Shown here piece by piece: positions 1 to 8,091 of a stretch of DNA of 57,359 nt. The stretch is from positions 1 to 57,359 of the forward strand of contig CAIZEI010000009.1 in assembly GCA_903931945.1 (NCBI GenBank), read 5' to 3'. The stretch is from an uncultured Hyphomicrobiales bacterium. GTDB taxonomy: Bacteria > Pseudomonadota > Alphaproteobacteria > Rhizobiales > Beijerinckiaceae. Below the pieces are notes generated by a model. It did no database searches. It was not told the origin of the DNA and saw only the letters and a program-made list of their open reading frames with translations. Numbering within the stretch: position 1 is the first letter of the stretch; each line of letters begins with the position of its first letter. Both the position numbers and the translations under genes were made by a program.

Positions 1-61
1 CTTGCCTCGATCATGTCCGCATGGCAAGTTTCTGCGCAAACAAGGTTGCGGAGAGCGCCAC

Positions 62-1093
62 GTGCAAACACTCGGGAGGCTTCTGGGCGCCGCGGTCGCG
101 AGTGCGGCGCTGGCCTGCGCGCAAACTGCGCGCGCGCAGGAATACTACGCCGGCAAGACCATTACGATCTCGACCCATTCGGCGCCGGGCGGACAATATG
201 ACGGCTATTTGCGCCTGCTCCAGCGCTTCCTTGGCAAAAACATCCCGGGCGCCCCGGCCATACTGGTGATGAATCAGGTCGGCGCGGGCGGTCTGCTGGC
301 GGTCAATCACGCCGCGACCAACGCGCCGCGCGATGGCGCATTTTTAACGCTGGTCGCCAACGGTCTGCTGCTGTTTCAGGGCATCGGCCAACCGGGCCTG
401 CGCGTCTCGCTCGGCGATTTCAGATGGATTGGCAATTTCAGCAATTCCAACGGCATGACTGTAGCGTGGGCCGGCGCAGGCGTGCGGACAATCGAGGACG
501 CAAGGCGCCACTCGCTGATTATCGGCTCGTCGGGCGCGGGCTCGGTGTCGGCGTTATTGCCCGCCGCGCATAACGCGCTGGCCGGCACGCAGTTCAAGGT
601 TGTGCAAGGCTATGAGGGCGCGGCTGCGATGAATCTCGCCATCCGGCGCGGCGAGATTCAGGGTCGCTCGGGCAGCACATGGAAAGATTTTCAGGCCGAT
701 TTCCCGGTCGAAACCGCCAATGGAACGCTGATTCCGCTAACGCAGACAGGCGCTGCGCGCGAGGCGGCTCTGCCCGATGTGCCGCTGTTGAGCGAGGTTG
801 TCGGCAGGGACGAACGCAAGATCGCCGCCGCGCGCTTTGTGGGCGACGCGCTGACACAGAACCGTTCGCTGGCGGCGCCGCCCGGCGTGCCTGACTCTGT
901 TGTCGCGATTTTGCGCGCGGCCTTTGAGAAGACAATCGCCGATCCTGAATTTCAGGCGCAGGCGAAAATATCCGGTCTGGAGCTCAGCCCGACGACCGGC
1001 GAGACCGTGGAAAAGACAGTCAAAGCCGTCTTGAATGCGCCTGACTCTGTGCGCGAAACAGCGCGAGCCGCTCTGGAATTGAAACGGGAATAG
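62..1093 (+). CDS. Bug/TctC-family periplasmic solute-binding protein
   Basis: Predicted periplasmic receptor of the Bug (TctC-like) family, which binds small carboxylates for tripartite tricarboxylate transport or sensing. The GTG start at 62 is preferred because GGAG lies 8 nt upstream and it opens directly into a signal peptide (LLGAAVASAALACAQTARA, then AQEYYAGK). A TTG-initiated reading frame runs to the left edge but adds an unlikely N-terminus. The mature part has the family pattern: AGKTITISTHSAPGGQYD near the start, then GAGGLLAVNHAA and APRDGAFLTL. Length, 343 aa, is normal or slightly long. It converges with a second Bug gene 10 bp away. No TctA/TctB membrane subunits are visible, so the partner permease, if any, lies elsewhere. 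The ligand is unknown. Confidence 0.85.
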   Translation: MQTLGRLLGAAVASAALACAQTARAQEYYAGKTITISTHSAPGGQYDGYLRLLQRFLGKNIPGAPAILVMNQVGAGGLLAVNHAATNAPRDGAFLTLVANGLLLFQGIGQPGLRVSLGDFRWIGNFSNSNGMTVAWAGAGVRTIEDARRHSLIIGSSGAGSVSALLPAAHNALAGTQFKVVQGYEGAAAMNLAIRRGEIQGRSGSTWKDFQADFPVETANGTLIPLTQTGAAREAALPDVPLLSEVVGRDERKIAAARFVGDALTQNRSLAAPPGVPDSVVAILRAAFEKTIADPEFQAQAKISGLELSPTTGETVEKTVKAVLNAPDSVRETARAALELKRE

Positions 1094-1103
1094 ACAAAGC
1101 GAT

Positions 1104-2141
1104 CTAGCGACTTTTGGCCAGAATTCCCTGCACACGGTCAGTCACCGATTTTGGCGTGTCTAAAAGCGTCGAAACAAAATCCGCCAGCGCCGCGCCGGCC
1201 ATGGGTTGATCGACGGCCAGGCGCATGTCGCTGGTCTGTTTCAGGAACTCGGGGTCGCGCAGGGTCTCCAGGAATGCAGCCCGTAAAATGTCCAGCCGTT
1301 CGCGCGGAACGTCCGGCGGGGCGAAATAGGGCCGCGCGGCTTCCTGCCGTCCGAGCATGAACAGCAGGGCGGCGCGATCTTCGGGCGTTTTTGCCTGATC
1401 CATCAGCATCGGCGCGCCTGGAAAATCGGGGAAGGGCGTCAGACCGTGCTGTGCAATGATGCGAAAGACGCCCTGTTGCACGAGATTGGTTTGCTTGAGT
1501 TCGCTCCAGGAGACCGAGAACGTTCCATCGACCTCGCCGCGTTGCATGGCGAGGCGCACTTCAACCGGGTCCTTGTAGCCGGCAACGACACGAAACTTGG
1601 CGCCAAACAGCGCGTTGACGACAACGACGAGATCAACGCCGAGCGAGCCTGCGCTCGGGCCGCCCATGGAGACGCTTTTTGTCTTGGCGTCTTCAAGCGA
1701 GGCAATGGGGACATCGCGCCCGACGACAGCGACATAGGGGTCTTTTGTGACGCTGCCGATCCATGAAAAATGACGCTCCTGAAACTTTGCGAGATCGGGC
1801 GCAATCAACGACATGGTGAGCACGGCGTTATGTGTGCCGGCAATCGCCGTGCCATCGCGCGGCGCGATATTATACATATAATTCGCCGCACGAAGACCGC
1901 CGCCGCCGGGCATGTTTTGTGTGACGATCGCGGGCCGTCCGGGAATATGCGCGGGCATGAACTGGGCCAGCAACCGCGCATAGGCGTCATAAACCGTGCC
2001 AGGTTCGGTGCTGACGACAATCTGGATCTGTTTGCCCCGGTAAAAATCGCTCTCTTCGGCATGTACGACGGGTGCGCCAGTGGCCGCAATCGCGAAACCA
2101 CACATCGCGCGGAGCATCCGGAATGCTGAACAAATCCGCAT
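1104..2141 (-). CDS. Bug/TctC-family periplasmic solute-binding protein
   Basis: Second Bug-type binding protein (345 aa). ATG at 2141 is chosen over ATG at 2150 because the GAGGAGG motif touches the upstream codon but sits 9 nt from this one. An N-terminal hydrophobic signal ends near PVVHA|EESDFYRGK. Family hallmarks are KQIQIVVSTEPGTVYDAYARLL, PGGGGLRAANYMYN and APRDGTAIAG. It lies 60 bp downstream of the amidohydrolase on the same strand and is probably the last gene of a cupin-esterase-amidohydrolase-Bug operon. That suggests it captures the substrate or a product handled by those enzymes. The similar receptor on the opposite strand shares the same general layout and may be an old duplicate. 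Ligand unknown. Confidence 0.88.
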   Translation of the reverse strand: MRICSAFRMLRAMCGFAIAATGAPVVHAEESDFYRGKQIQIVVSTEPGTVYDAYARLLAQFMPAHIPGRPAIVTQNMPGGGGLRAANYMYNIAPRDGTAIAGTHNAVLTMSLIAPDLAKFQERHFSWIGSVTKDPYVAVVGRDVPIASLEDAKTKSVSMGGPSAGSLGVDLVVVVNALFGAKFRVVAGYKDPVEVRLAMQRGEVDGTFSVSWSELKQTNLVQQGVFRIIAQHGLTPFPDFPGAPMLMDQAKTPEDRAALLFMLGRQEAARPYFAPPDVPRERLDILRAAFLETLRDPEFLKQTSDMRLAVDQPMAGAALADFVSTLLDTPKSVTDRVQGILAKSR

Positions 2142-2201
2142 CGCTCTCATCCTCCTCGGCGCCGGGATCGAACGCCCCGGCGCATCGTTTCATTCATGAG
2201 C

Positions 2202-3206
2202 CTACGCCTTGAAGGACCCGGTTTTCAGCAAACGGTCGGCGTTGCCATGCGCGATTTTTTCGCGGTCGGCGGGCGACACCGGCAGCGCGTCGAGAAAGGC
2301 GCGGGCCTTGCCATTGTCGCTATAGGGATAATCCACTGAGAACATGATGCGGTCAGGGCCAAAGGTCTGCATCAACGCCAGAAATCCCGGCAGGTTGAAA
2401 AAGCCCGATGTCGTCACATGCACCTGATCGACGATGGTCTGGCTGACCGTGCGTTGCAGGAATTTCGGCGTTGCATTGTTGAAAACATCGTCAAACCTGT
2501 CCATCATCACCTGCAATCCCTCGCCAAGATGGCCGATGACAATTTGCAACCTGGGATGACGATCGAGCGCGCCCGACAGCACAAGACGCAACACATGCAC
2601 GGCAACCTCTGCGTGCCAGCCCCATCCTGCCTGCGTCAGGATCGTCGAGAGCGGCCCGCCAAGGCCGCTGTAATAGGCCTCGCGGATCGCCGCCGGCGGT
2701 ATGCCGGGGTGGATATAGATCGGCACGTCAAGCGCCTCGGCCCGCGCCAGCACAGGCTCGAATTTTTTATCATCGAGAAACAGCCCGTCCGCCGTGCCAT
2801 TGACCATGGCGCCGAGGAATCCCAGCTTTTTGACGGCGCGTTCAAATTCGTCCGCAGCCGCGTCCGGCGCGCTGAGCGGCAGATGCGCAAATCCCGCGTA
2901 GCGCGTGGGATGTCGGGCGACTTCGGCGGCCAGCGCGTCGTTGAGGTCTCGCGCAAAAGCCACGCCTTCGGTCGGGGGCAGCAGATCAGCGCCAGGCCCC
3001 GACATCGCCATGACCTGCAGGTTGATGCCGGCGGCGTCCAGCGACGCGAGGCGCGCATCGCCAAAATCGCGCAGCTTTGCATCGATGGCGGGGCGCGCGG
3101 AGGGTTGGTCGGGATGGGGATAGCCGCGTTTGACAATCAGCGCCGGGTCAATGCGCTTGATCAGCGAAGGGATGACAAAATGTTCTTCCAGTGCGACGAC
3201 GCGCAT
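2202..3206 (-). CDS. amidohydrolase-2 family (ACMSD/gamma-resorcylate decarboxylase-like) enzyme
   Basis: 334-aa TIM-barrel protein of the amidohydrolase-2 family, which includes metal-dependent decarboxylases of aromatic or muconate-type acids. The N-terminus reads MRVVALEEHFVIPSL. The EEHF segment resembles 2,6-dihydroxybenzoate decarboxylases, although the usual ExHxxP metal motif is not canonical. Other family signatures are IYIHPGIPP in the middle, VIGHLGEG about two-thirds along, and a C-terminal FSVDYPYSD with the expected Asp ligand. An AAAGGTGAG ribosome-binding site precedes the ATG. It follows the CocE-type esterase by 98 bp and precedes a Bug receptor, so a role in degrading an aromatic or cyclic carboxylic acid is inferred. 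Substrate, and whether it decarboxylates or hydrolyses, are not determined. Confidence 0.85.
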   Translation of the reverse strand: MRVVALEEHFVIPSLIKRIDPALIVKRGYPHPDQPSARPAIDAKLRDFGDARLASLDAAGINLQVMAMSGPGADLLPPTEGVAFARDLNDALAAEVARHPTRYAGFAHLPLSAPDAAADEFERAVKKLGFLGAMVNGTADGLFLDDKKFEPVLARAEALDVPIYIHPGIPPAAIREAYYSGLGGPLSTILTQAGWGWHAEVAVHVLRLVLSGALDRHPRLQIVIGHLGEGLQVMMDRFDDVFNNATPKFLQRTVSQTIVDQVHVTTSGFFNLPGFLALMQTFGPDRIMFSVDYPYSDNGKARAFLDALPVSPADREKIAHGNADRLLKTGSFKA

Positions 3207-3268
3207 ATCTCACCTTTGGTTCTGGCGCCTCGCGCCGGGTTGCTGTCACGGTTACAAAAGCACGGACG

Positions 3269-3299
3269 CAAGACGCGCGCATCCATTGATTGCGTCTTG
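3269..3299 (-). other. intercistronic hairpin between esterase and amidohydrolase
   Basis: A perfect 8-bp inverted repeat (CAAGACGC / GCGTCTTG) with a 15-nt loop lies just after the esterase stop codon and 62 bp before the amidohydrolase start. No T-run follows directly, so it is more likely an RNA-stability or attenuation hairpin than a strong terminator. Confidence 0.35.
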
Positions 3300-3304
3300 T
3301 CCAC

Positions 3305-5029
3305 TCAAGCCCGAACCTCGGGTATAAGCAGGAAGCACTCGCGCTCGGGCCCGGTGTGTATCGTGTGCTTGCCGCCAAAGACAGCCGGAGGCCTGTCGGC
3401 TTCGCTTTCATGCGTGAAAAAACCCGAACCCCTGAATGGACCGGGCGTGCCCGGGCGTTCAAAATCCTTGCCTTGCAGGATGAGCGCAAGACGGGAGCCT
3501 TTTTCAAGCGCAAGGCTTGTCGGCCAGATTTCAAGGTCGACGCCATAGACCTCGCCGGGGCGCAGCGGCTGGCGTTCGTCATGCGTATGAAAGGGCCGGA
3601 ATTCAGTTGATTTGACCGGATCGAGCTTGCGATGCGAAACGCGCAACCAGCCCTGCGACACCGGACATCTGGGCTCGATGGCGCTGAGGAATGTAATTTC
3701 ACGCCCCTCCGGATCGAAGGCCTGCAAGGTTGCAAAAAGGTCCATATCGCTGGTGTCGGACGCGACCCACGCCCGCAACTTTATTGGACCGGCGATACAG
3801 AGATCCGAACTCAGCGGCTCCATATTGAACGTAACGCCCTGGCTGAGCGCTTCGTAAGTCAGCGCGGCGCCTTGCACGGGCGCGCTTTCGGTCAGCGTTT
3901 GCGCGCCCGCGTCAAGATGCAACTTGCGCCACTGCGTTGCGCCAAGCGGCCATTGGCGATCCGTTATGAGGTCGGCGACGCCATCGTCGGCGCTGCGCAC
4001 TTCCACCGTTACGCGCGGTTCACTTTCCCAGCCATTGTTCATGTCCTTGAGATAGCGATCAAAGAACTTGCGCTGCACGGCGACATTGTCTGGATGCCAG
4101 AAGGTCGCAAAATACGAACCTGACTGGATTTTCAGCCATTTTTCACGCGAGGCAATGTCGAGGTAACCGCCAATGGTGCCGCGCAAATGCAAGGCCAGAC
4201 CACCCCAGTTGGCGACGACAAGCGCAGGGATTTCAATACGCGAGAGGTCAGGGCAGCGCGCGCGATACCAATCATCGAGCAGGGGATGGGCAAGTACATC
4301 GCCCATATAATCAGTGCGATTGGCGATAAGTTGTTCACGCGTCAGGCTCGCCGGCCCCGTCGTGCGAAGGCCCGTATCGATGTCGAGCAATGGCGATTCT
4401 GCATTGCCATATTGATTGCGCAACACGCTGCGCGGCCACCAGCTGTTGAGGAACCCGGCGGAGAAAATTCCGTCCTGCCGGGTGCGGTCGCGGTAAAAAT
4501 CATGCGTTCCCTGCCAGGGAATCATGGCGTGGAGATGCGGCGGCTTTAACGCTGCAACGCTCCATTGGCCGGCGGCATAATAGGAAATACCGAGCAGGCC
4601 GACCTTGCCGTTGCACCAGGGCTGCGCCGCCGCCCATTCGATGGCGTCGAAAAGGTCGCGCGATTCGGCAGGCGAATTCACATCGAGAAATCCGGGCGAT
4701 TTGCCCGAGCCGCGCGAGTCAATCTTGATAATGGCGTAGCCATGCGGGACCCAGGCTTCCGGATCCGGCGTCTCGAACACAAGATATTTGCACGAGGACG
4801 CCTGCAGGATTTCGGGATGCTTTGCATTGATATGCTCCCAGGCGGCGGGCATGAACTGGCTGACATGCACATCCTTGCCGTAGGGGCCGAGGGTTACAAT
4901 CGCCGGATAACGCCCCTCGACTTGCGGACGAAAAACATTGGCGCGCAAATGATCGCCAACCCGCATGGGGACAAGAACATCCTTTTCATAGACCATCGGT
5001 CGTGTCGGACTCACGGACTGCGCTCCCAT
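3305..5029 (-). CDS. CocE/NonD-family alpha/beta hydrolase (esterase or X-Pro acylhydrolase)
   Basis: 574-aa serine hydrolase of the CocE/NonD (X-Pro dipeptidyl-peptidase S15-like) family. An N-terminal alpha/beta hydrolase domain contains the nucleophile motif GISYYAAGQ, with Ser about residue 149, preceded by DSRGSGKSPG. A C-terminal jelly-roll domain characteristic of S15/CocE proteins follows (for example LSSDLCIAGPIKLRAWVASD). ATG at 5029 is chosen because it lies 14 bp after the cupin stop; an in-frame start further upstream would overlap the cupin. The ribosome-binding site is weak and ATG at 4996 is an alternative. No export signal is visible, so it is probably cytoplasmic. It likely hydrolyses an ester or amide feeding the downstream amidohydrolase, but the substrate is unknown. 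Confidence 0.86.
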   Translation of the reverse strand: MGAQSVSPTRPMVYEKDVLVPMRVGDHLRANVFRPQVEGRYPAIVTLGPYGKDVHVSQFMPAAWEHINAKHPEILQASSCKYLVFETPDPEAWVPHGYAIIKIDSRGSGKSPGFLDVNSPAESRDLFDAIEWAAAQPWCNGKVGLLGISYYAAGQWSVAALKPPHLHAMIPWQGTHDFYRDRTRQDGIFSAGFLNSWWPRSVLRNQYGNAESPLLDIDTGLRTTGPASLTREQLIANRTDYMGDVLAHPLLDDWYRARCPDLSRIEIPALVVANWGGLALHLRGTIGGYLDIASREKWLKIQSGSYFATFWHPDNVAVQRKFFDRYLKDMNNGWESEPRVTVEVRSADDGVADLITDRQWPLGATQWRKLHLDAGAQTLTESAPVQGAALTYEALSQGVTFNMEPLSSDLCIAGPIKLRAWVASDTSDMDLFATLQAFDPEGREITFLSAIEPRCPVSQGWLRVSHRKLDPVKSTEFRPFHTHDERQPLRPGEVYGVDLEIWPTSLALEKGSRLALILQGKDFERPGTPGPFRGSGFFTHESEADRPPAVFGGKHTIHTGPERECFLLIPEVRA

Positions 5030-5043
5030 TGCAGATGTCAGGA

Positions 5044-5583
5044 TCAATAGGGTCTGGAATCGATCAGGACAAAAGCCACCCGGCAGACGCCAGGTCCATG
5101 ATTGATCCATGCGTGGTTGGTCGCCTGCTGGACGATCACGTCGCCCGCTTTCAGCGAAACCGTTTCCTCGTCGAGCATCATGTCGATCTCGCCTTGCAGG
5201 ACGATCGCATAGTCAATCGTTTCGGTCGCGTGCATCTGCGGATGCGTGGGCGGGCGCCGCTTGCCGGAGGCGTCATGCAAACCCAGTTGTTTGGCAAAGG
5301 CGCCGTGATCGCCATTCTCTCCTGCAGGCGTTGGCGGAAAGTCCACAATCCGGAAGATGCTGCCTTGCGGCGCAGGCGCGAGACCCCGGCGCGGCGTCGA
5401 GGCGTCCGCTGTGACGTGGATATTCGCCGGCGCGCTGTCGGTCGTCCAGATCCAGTGCGCCGTGATGCCGGTGTCCGGCCGCGAGGCTTTGTTGGGCGCT
5501 TGATCGTCAAACAGGACGATCGCCTTGCCGTCCGGCGTATGGCCGGTGACGACGCGGCGCGGCGGGGGGACGTTGTCAGGCAC
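5044..5583 (-). CDS. cupin-domain protein
   Basis: Small single-domain cupin (179 aa). The C-terminal half carries the cupin core: HATETIDYAIVLQGEIDMML, then LKAGDVIVQQATNHAW. The GTG start at 5583 is preferred: GGAGGA lies 7 nt upstream, and the region further upstream is packed with inverted repeats that look regulatory. Upstream ATG codons at 5610 and 5613 lack a ribosome-binding site. Proteins with this layout often sit in aromatic or small-acid catabolic clusters, as binding proteins, isomerases or dioxygenase-like enzymes. It is the first gene of the leftward set cupin-esterase-amidohydrolase-Bug and is divergent from the secreted phosphoesterase. Function not assigned. Confidence 0.83.
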   Translation of the reverse strand: MPDNVPPPRRVVTGHTPDGKAIVLFDDQAPNKASRPDTGITAHWIWTTDSAPANIHVTADASTPRRGLAPAPQGSIFRIVDFPPTPAGENGDHGAFAKQLGLHDASGKRRPPTHPQMHATETIDYAIVLQGEIDMMLDEETVSLKAGDVIVQQATNHAWINHGPGVCRVAFVLIDSRPY

Positions 5584-5594
5584 GAGTCTTTCCT

Positions 5595-5625
5595 CCAGAA
5601 TAGTTGTCATCATTCTGGCATGATG
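5595..5625. promoter_or_regulatory. overlapping inverted repeats in the cupin/phosphoesterase divergent region
   Basis: Two perfect inverted repeats overlap: CCAGAAT-N10-ATTCTGG (5595-5618) and CATCAT-N6-ATGATG (5608-5625). They lie between the divergent starts at 5583 and 5677, where a regulator controlling both transcripts would bind. No regulator gene is adjacent. Their presence supports the GTG start for the cupin. Confidence 0.4.
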
Positions 5626-5676
5626 GACACGGTACATCAAACGCCAAAGCAGTCATCGTCCAAAGGAGAATTTCAC

Positions 5677-6954
5677 ATGCGCTTGCTGCGGCTATTGTTT
5701 GCAACATCGGGCGCCTTGCTGACATTTGCGTGTTGCGGATTGCAGTCCGCGCGCGCAGTAGACGCCGATTATTGGCAATGGGTGCAATATGTCCCCGGGG
5801 GCATGGAAGTGCGCGCCGCGACGCCGGAGGCGACCTGCCCGGTGCTGACGCTCGATGGCGTCGATGCGCCTATGACGACCCGTTCCGAGCCCGGCGAAAA
5901 TTACCCGATCCGCGTGTGTGCGGCGGCTTTGCCAGCGGGTGTGAAGATCGCCGCAATCGCAGGCGTTCCCCTGCCGATGCCGGTCGCGCATCCCAATCGC
6001 ATCCTGATCGTCGGAGATACCGGCTGCCGCCTGAAGGGCAAGCAAATTCAGGCGTGCAACGATCTTTCCGAATGGCCGTTCCGTCTCGGCGCGACCATGA
6101 GCGCTGAGTTCAAACCCGACCTCGTCCTGCATGTCGGCGATTTCCATTATCGCGAGTCCGCATGCCCTTTGGGCAATTACGGCTGTGGCGGCACGCCCTT
6201 CGGCGACACATGGGATGTCTGGCGCGCGGATTTCTTTTCGCCCGCCGATTCCCTGCTGCGCGCGGCGCCGTGGATTTTCGTCCGCGGCAATCACGAGGAA
6301 TGCGATCGCGGCGGCAAGGGCTGGGCGCGCACGCTCGACCCCTATGCGTATGACGCGGCGTCCGGCGTCAATGGATGCCTTGGGCCGGCCAAACCCTATA
6401 CAGTCAATATCGGCGGGTTGACGATTGAAGTCATGGACGTTTCGACGGCGGATGAACGCGTGAACGCCGCTCAGGTCGCCTGGTACAAGGACCAGTTCGC
6501 CCTGCCAAAGGACATCGCGGGCCCGGTGTGGCAGACGTTCCATCGCCCGGTCTGGGCGCTCGATTCGCCGAAAGACGCGCGAGAGAAAGGCGACAACCAG
6601 ACGCTGGCCGCCGCCGCCCGCGACACTGTGCCGGCCAATGTGCAGGCCTTTGTCTCCGGCCATCATCACACGTTTGAAGTGATGAGCTATATGCAGGACC
6701 TGCCGATCCAGATCGTCTCGGGCCATGGCGGCGACGATCTCAGCCCCTTCGCCCCAAAAGAGGTCAAAGGCCTCGAGGTTGGCGATGTCACGGTGAAGGA
6801 GGGCATCGGTCGCCCGCGTGTGTTCGGTTTCTCGATGATTGAACGCGCGGCTGACGACAATTCGGGGATGCGCTGGACGTTAACCGGCTATGACACGCAT
6901 GGTCGCGCGATGGGCGTCTGCCGACTTGATGGCCGCAATCTCTCCTGCGATTGA
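5677..6954 (+). CDS. secreted calcineurin-like metallophosphoesterase
   Basis: 425-aa exported phosphoesterase of the calcineurin/purple acid phosphatase-like fold. ATG at 5677 follows a textbook AAAGGAGAA site. The in-frame extension upstream crosses antisense coding DNA and is rejected. A signal peptide covers about residues 1-27 (ending SARA). The di-metal motifs appear in order: GDTG near 113, GDFHY near 154, GNHEE near 204, and GHHHTF plus SGHGG in the last third. Several cysteines fit a periplasmic or extracellular location. It probably releases phosphate from organic phosphates or nucleotides. It stands alone on its strand, divergent from the cupin operon and convergent with the fumarylacetoacetase-like gene. 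Confidence 0.88.
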   Translation: MRLLRLLFATSGALLTFACCGLQSARAVDADYWQWVQYVPGGMEVRAATPEATCPVLTLDGVDAPMTTRSEPGENYPIRVCAAALPAGVKIAAIAGVPLPMPVAHPNRILIVGDTGCRLKGKQIQACNDLSEWPFRLGATMSAEFKPDLVLHVGDFHYRESACPLGNYGCGGTPFGDTWDVWRADFFSPADSLLRAAPWIFVRGNHEECDRGGKGWARTLDPYAYDAASGVNGCLGPAKPYTVNIGGLTIEVMDVSTADERVNAAQVAWYKDQFALPKDIAGPVWQTFHRPVWALDSPKDAREKGDNQTLAAAARDTVPANVQAFVSGHHHTFEVMSYMQDLPIQIVSGHGGDDLSPFAPKEVKGLEVGDVTVKEGIGRPRVFGFSMIERAADDNSGMRWTLTGYDTHGRAMGVCRLDGRNLSCD

Positions 6955-6971
6955 GGCGAACGTCCTTTCCG

Positions 6972-7754
6972 TCAGACGCCCTGCACAATCTGGTTGCGCA
7001 AGGTTCCGATTCCGGTAATTTCAATTTCAATTGTGTCGCCAGGCGACATGTTGCGCGGCAACCCGTCCGTGCCGAGCCACATCATATCGCCGGGATACAG
7101 GGTGATATATTTTGTCATTTCGACGATATAATCAACTGCGTCGAAAATCATGTTTCCGGTGGCGAAGGTCTCCACCAGTTCGCCATTCAGGCGAATGTTG
7201 GTGGTCATGTCTTTGGGATCGAGGCCCGTAACAATCCATGGTCCCATCGGCTTGAAAGTGTCGCAATTCTTGGCGCGCCAGAGCGTGCGGTCGCTCGCCT
7301 GCCAATGGCGCTCGCTGACATCGTTGCCAATCGTCCAGCCCAGAATGCTGTCGAGCGCCTGCTCGCGCGAGGCATTGCGAACCTGTTTGCCAAAGACCGC
7401 GACCAATTCCCCCTCATATTGAAATTCAGGCCCCGCGTCAGATGGTTTCACGATGTTCTCGCCATGGGCAATCAACGCATTGTTGGCGCGATAGCCAATG
7501 TCCGGGCGCTGCGGAAACACCGGCTTTGCGCCACGCCGGGCTGCGCTCTTGATGACGTGATCGCGATAGTTCACGCCCGCGCAATAGAAGGTGCGGGGTT
7601 CAAGGGGAACCAGCAATTTGACGCTGGCCAGATCGTGCCTGGCGCCGGCAGCTTCAAAGCCGCCGAAGGGATCGCCCGCGACCTCCCGGACGAAGCCGCC
7701 CTCGACCAGCCCATAGGACATGCGGTTTTCCCGCTGAAAACGGCACCAGATCAT
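6972..7754 (-). CDS. fumarylacetoacetate hydrolase (FAH) family protein
   Basis: 260-aa member of the FAH superfamily: metal-dependent C-C hydrolases, decarboxylases, isomerases and hydratases of 2-oxo acids and catechol meta-cleavage products. Family signatures are FYCAGVNYRDHV, a metal-binding stretch FQYEGELVAVFGK, and IGNDVSERHWQ. The end holds PGDMMWLGTDG and PGDTIEIEI. ATG at 7754 is chosen: GGAGG lies just upstream and longer versions have unusual N-termini crossing the divergent promoter. It is monocistronic and divergent from vapBC. With the nearby amidohydrolase it suggests ring-fission-type catabolism, but the substrate is unknown. Confidence 0.88.
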   Translation of the reverse strand: MIWCRFQRENRMSYGLVEGGFVREVAGDPFGGFEAAGARHDLASVKLLVPLEPRTFYCAGVNYRDHVIKSAARRGAKPVFPQRPDIGYRANNALIAHGENIVKPSDAGPEFQYEGELVAVFGKQVRNASREQALDSILGWTIGNDVSERHWQASDRTLWRAKNCDTFKPMGPWIVTGLDPKDMTTNIRLNGELVETFATGNMIFDAVDYIVEMTKYITLYPGDMMWLGTDGLPRNMSPGDTIEIEITGIGTLRNQIVQGV

Positions 7755-7776
7755 GCGGCCTCCGGGAGACGCTGTA

Positions 7777-7805
7777 TTGTAAAAAGATATACCAAAGTAT
7801 ATATC
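7777..7805 (+). promoter_or_regulatory. vapBC promoter with palindromic operator
   Basis: A sigma70-like promoter TTGTAA (7777-7782), 17-nt spacer, TATATC (7800-7805) lies 32 nt before vapB. Overlapping the spacer and -10 is the perfect inverted repeat ATATAC-CAAA-GTATAT (7787-7802). VapB or VapBC complexes typically autorepress through such palindromes. It lies within 35 nt of the divergent FAH start too. Confidence 0.5.
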
Positions 7806-7836
7806 GCCGAACCTCTCCTCAATCAAAAGCTTTCCG

Positions 7837-8091
7837 ATGAAACAGGTGGCAAAAATTTTCACCAACGGGAGCAGTCAGGCGGTGCGATTGCCCGCCGCCT
7901 TCCGTTTCGAGACGAACGAGGTGTTCATTCGCCGGGATGAATTTACGGGCGATGTAATTCTATCGCGCAAACCGGGCGATTGGGATGGATTTCTCGCAAT
8001 GCTGGGAAAAGACGCCGCACCCCGGGATTTTCTGGGCCCGCGCGATCGCGAGCAGGCACTCCGGGATCCTCTGGAAGGCGCGGATGAATGA
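7837..8091 (+). CDS. vapB: VapB-type antitoxin (AbrB/SpoVT-like)
   Basis: 84-aa antitoxin. The N-terminal half has the swapped-hairpin DNA-binding pattern of VapB/MazE proteins (VAKIFTNGSSQAVRLPAAFRF). The C-terminal half is charged and should wrap and inhibit the toxin. Its stop overlaps the vapC start by 4 nt (ATGA), the usual translational coupling. The palindrome upstream is a plausible autoregulatory site. The ribosome-binding site is weak. The antitoxin should neutralise only its cognate PIN toxin. Confidence 0.9.
   Translation: MKQVAKIFTNGSSQAVRLPAAFRFETNEVFIRRDEFTGDVILSRKPGDWDGFLAMLGKDAAPRDFLGPRDREQALRDPLEGADE

Noticed and set aside
2418..3548. 376-codon open frame opposite amidohydrolase and esterase
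   Set aside because: Crosses two real genes on the other strand and lacks a domain.
5002..5676. In-frame upstream extension of the phosphoesterase
   Set aside because: Opposes the cupin gene, and the internal ATG at 5677 has a strong ribosome-binding site and signal peptide.
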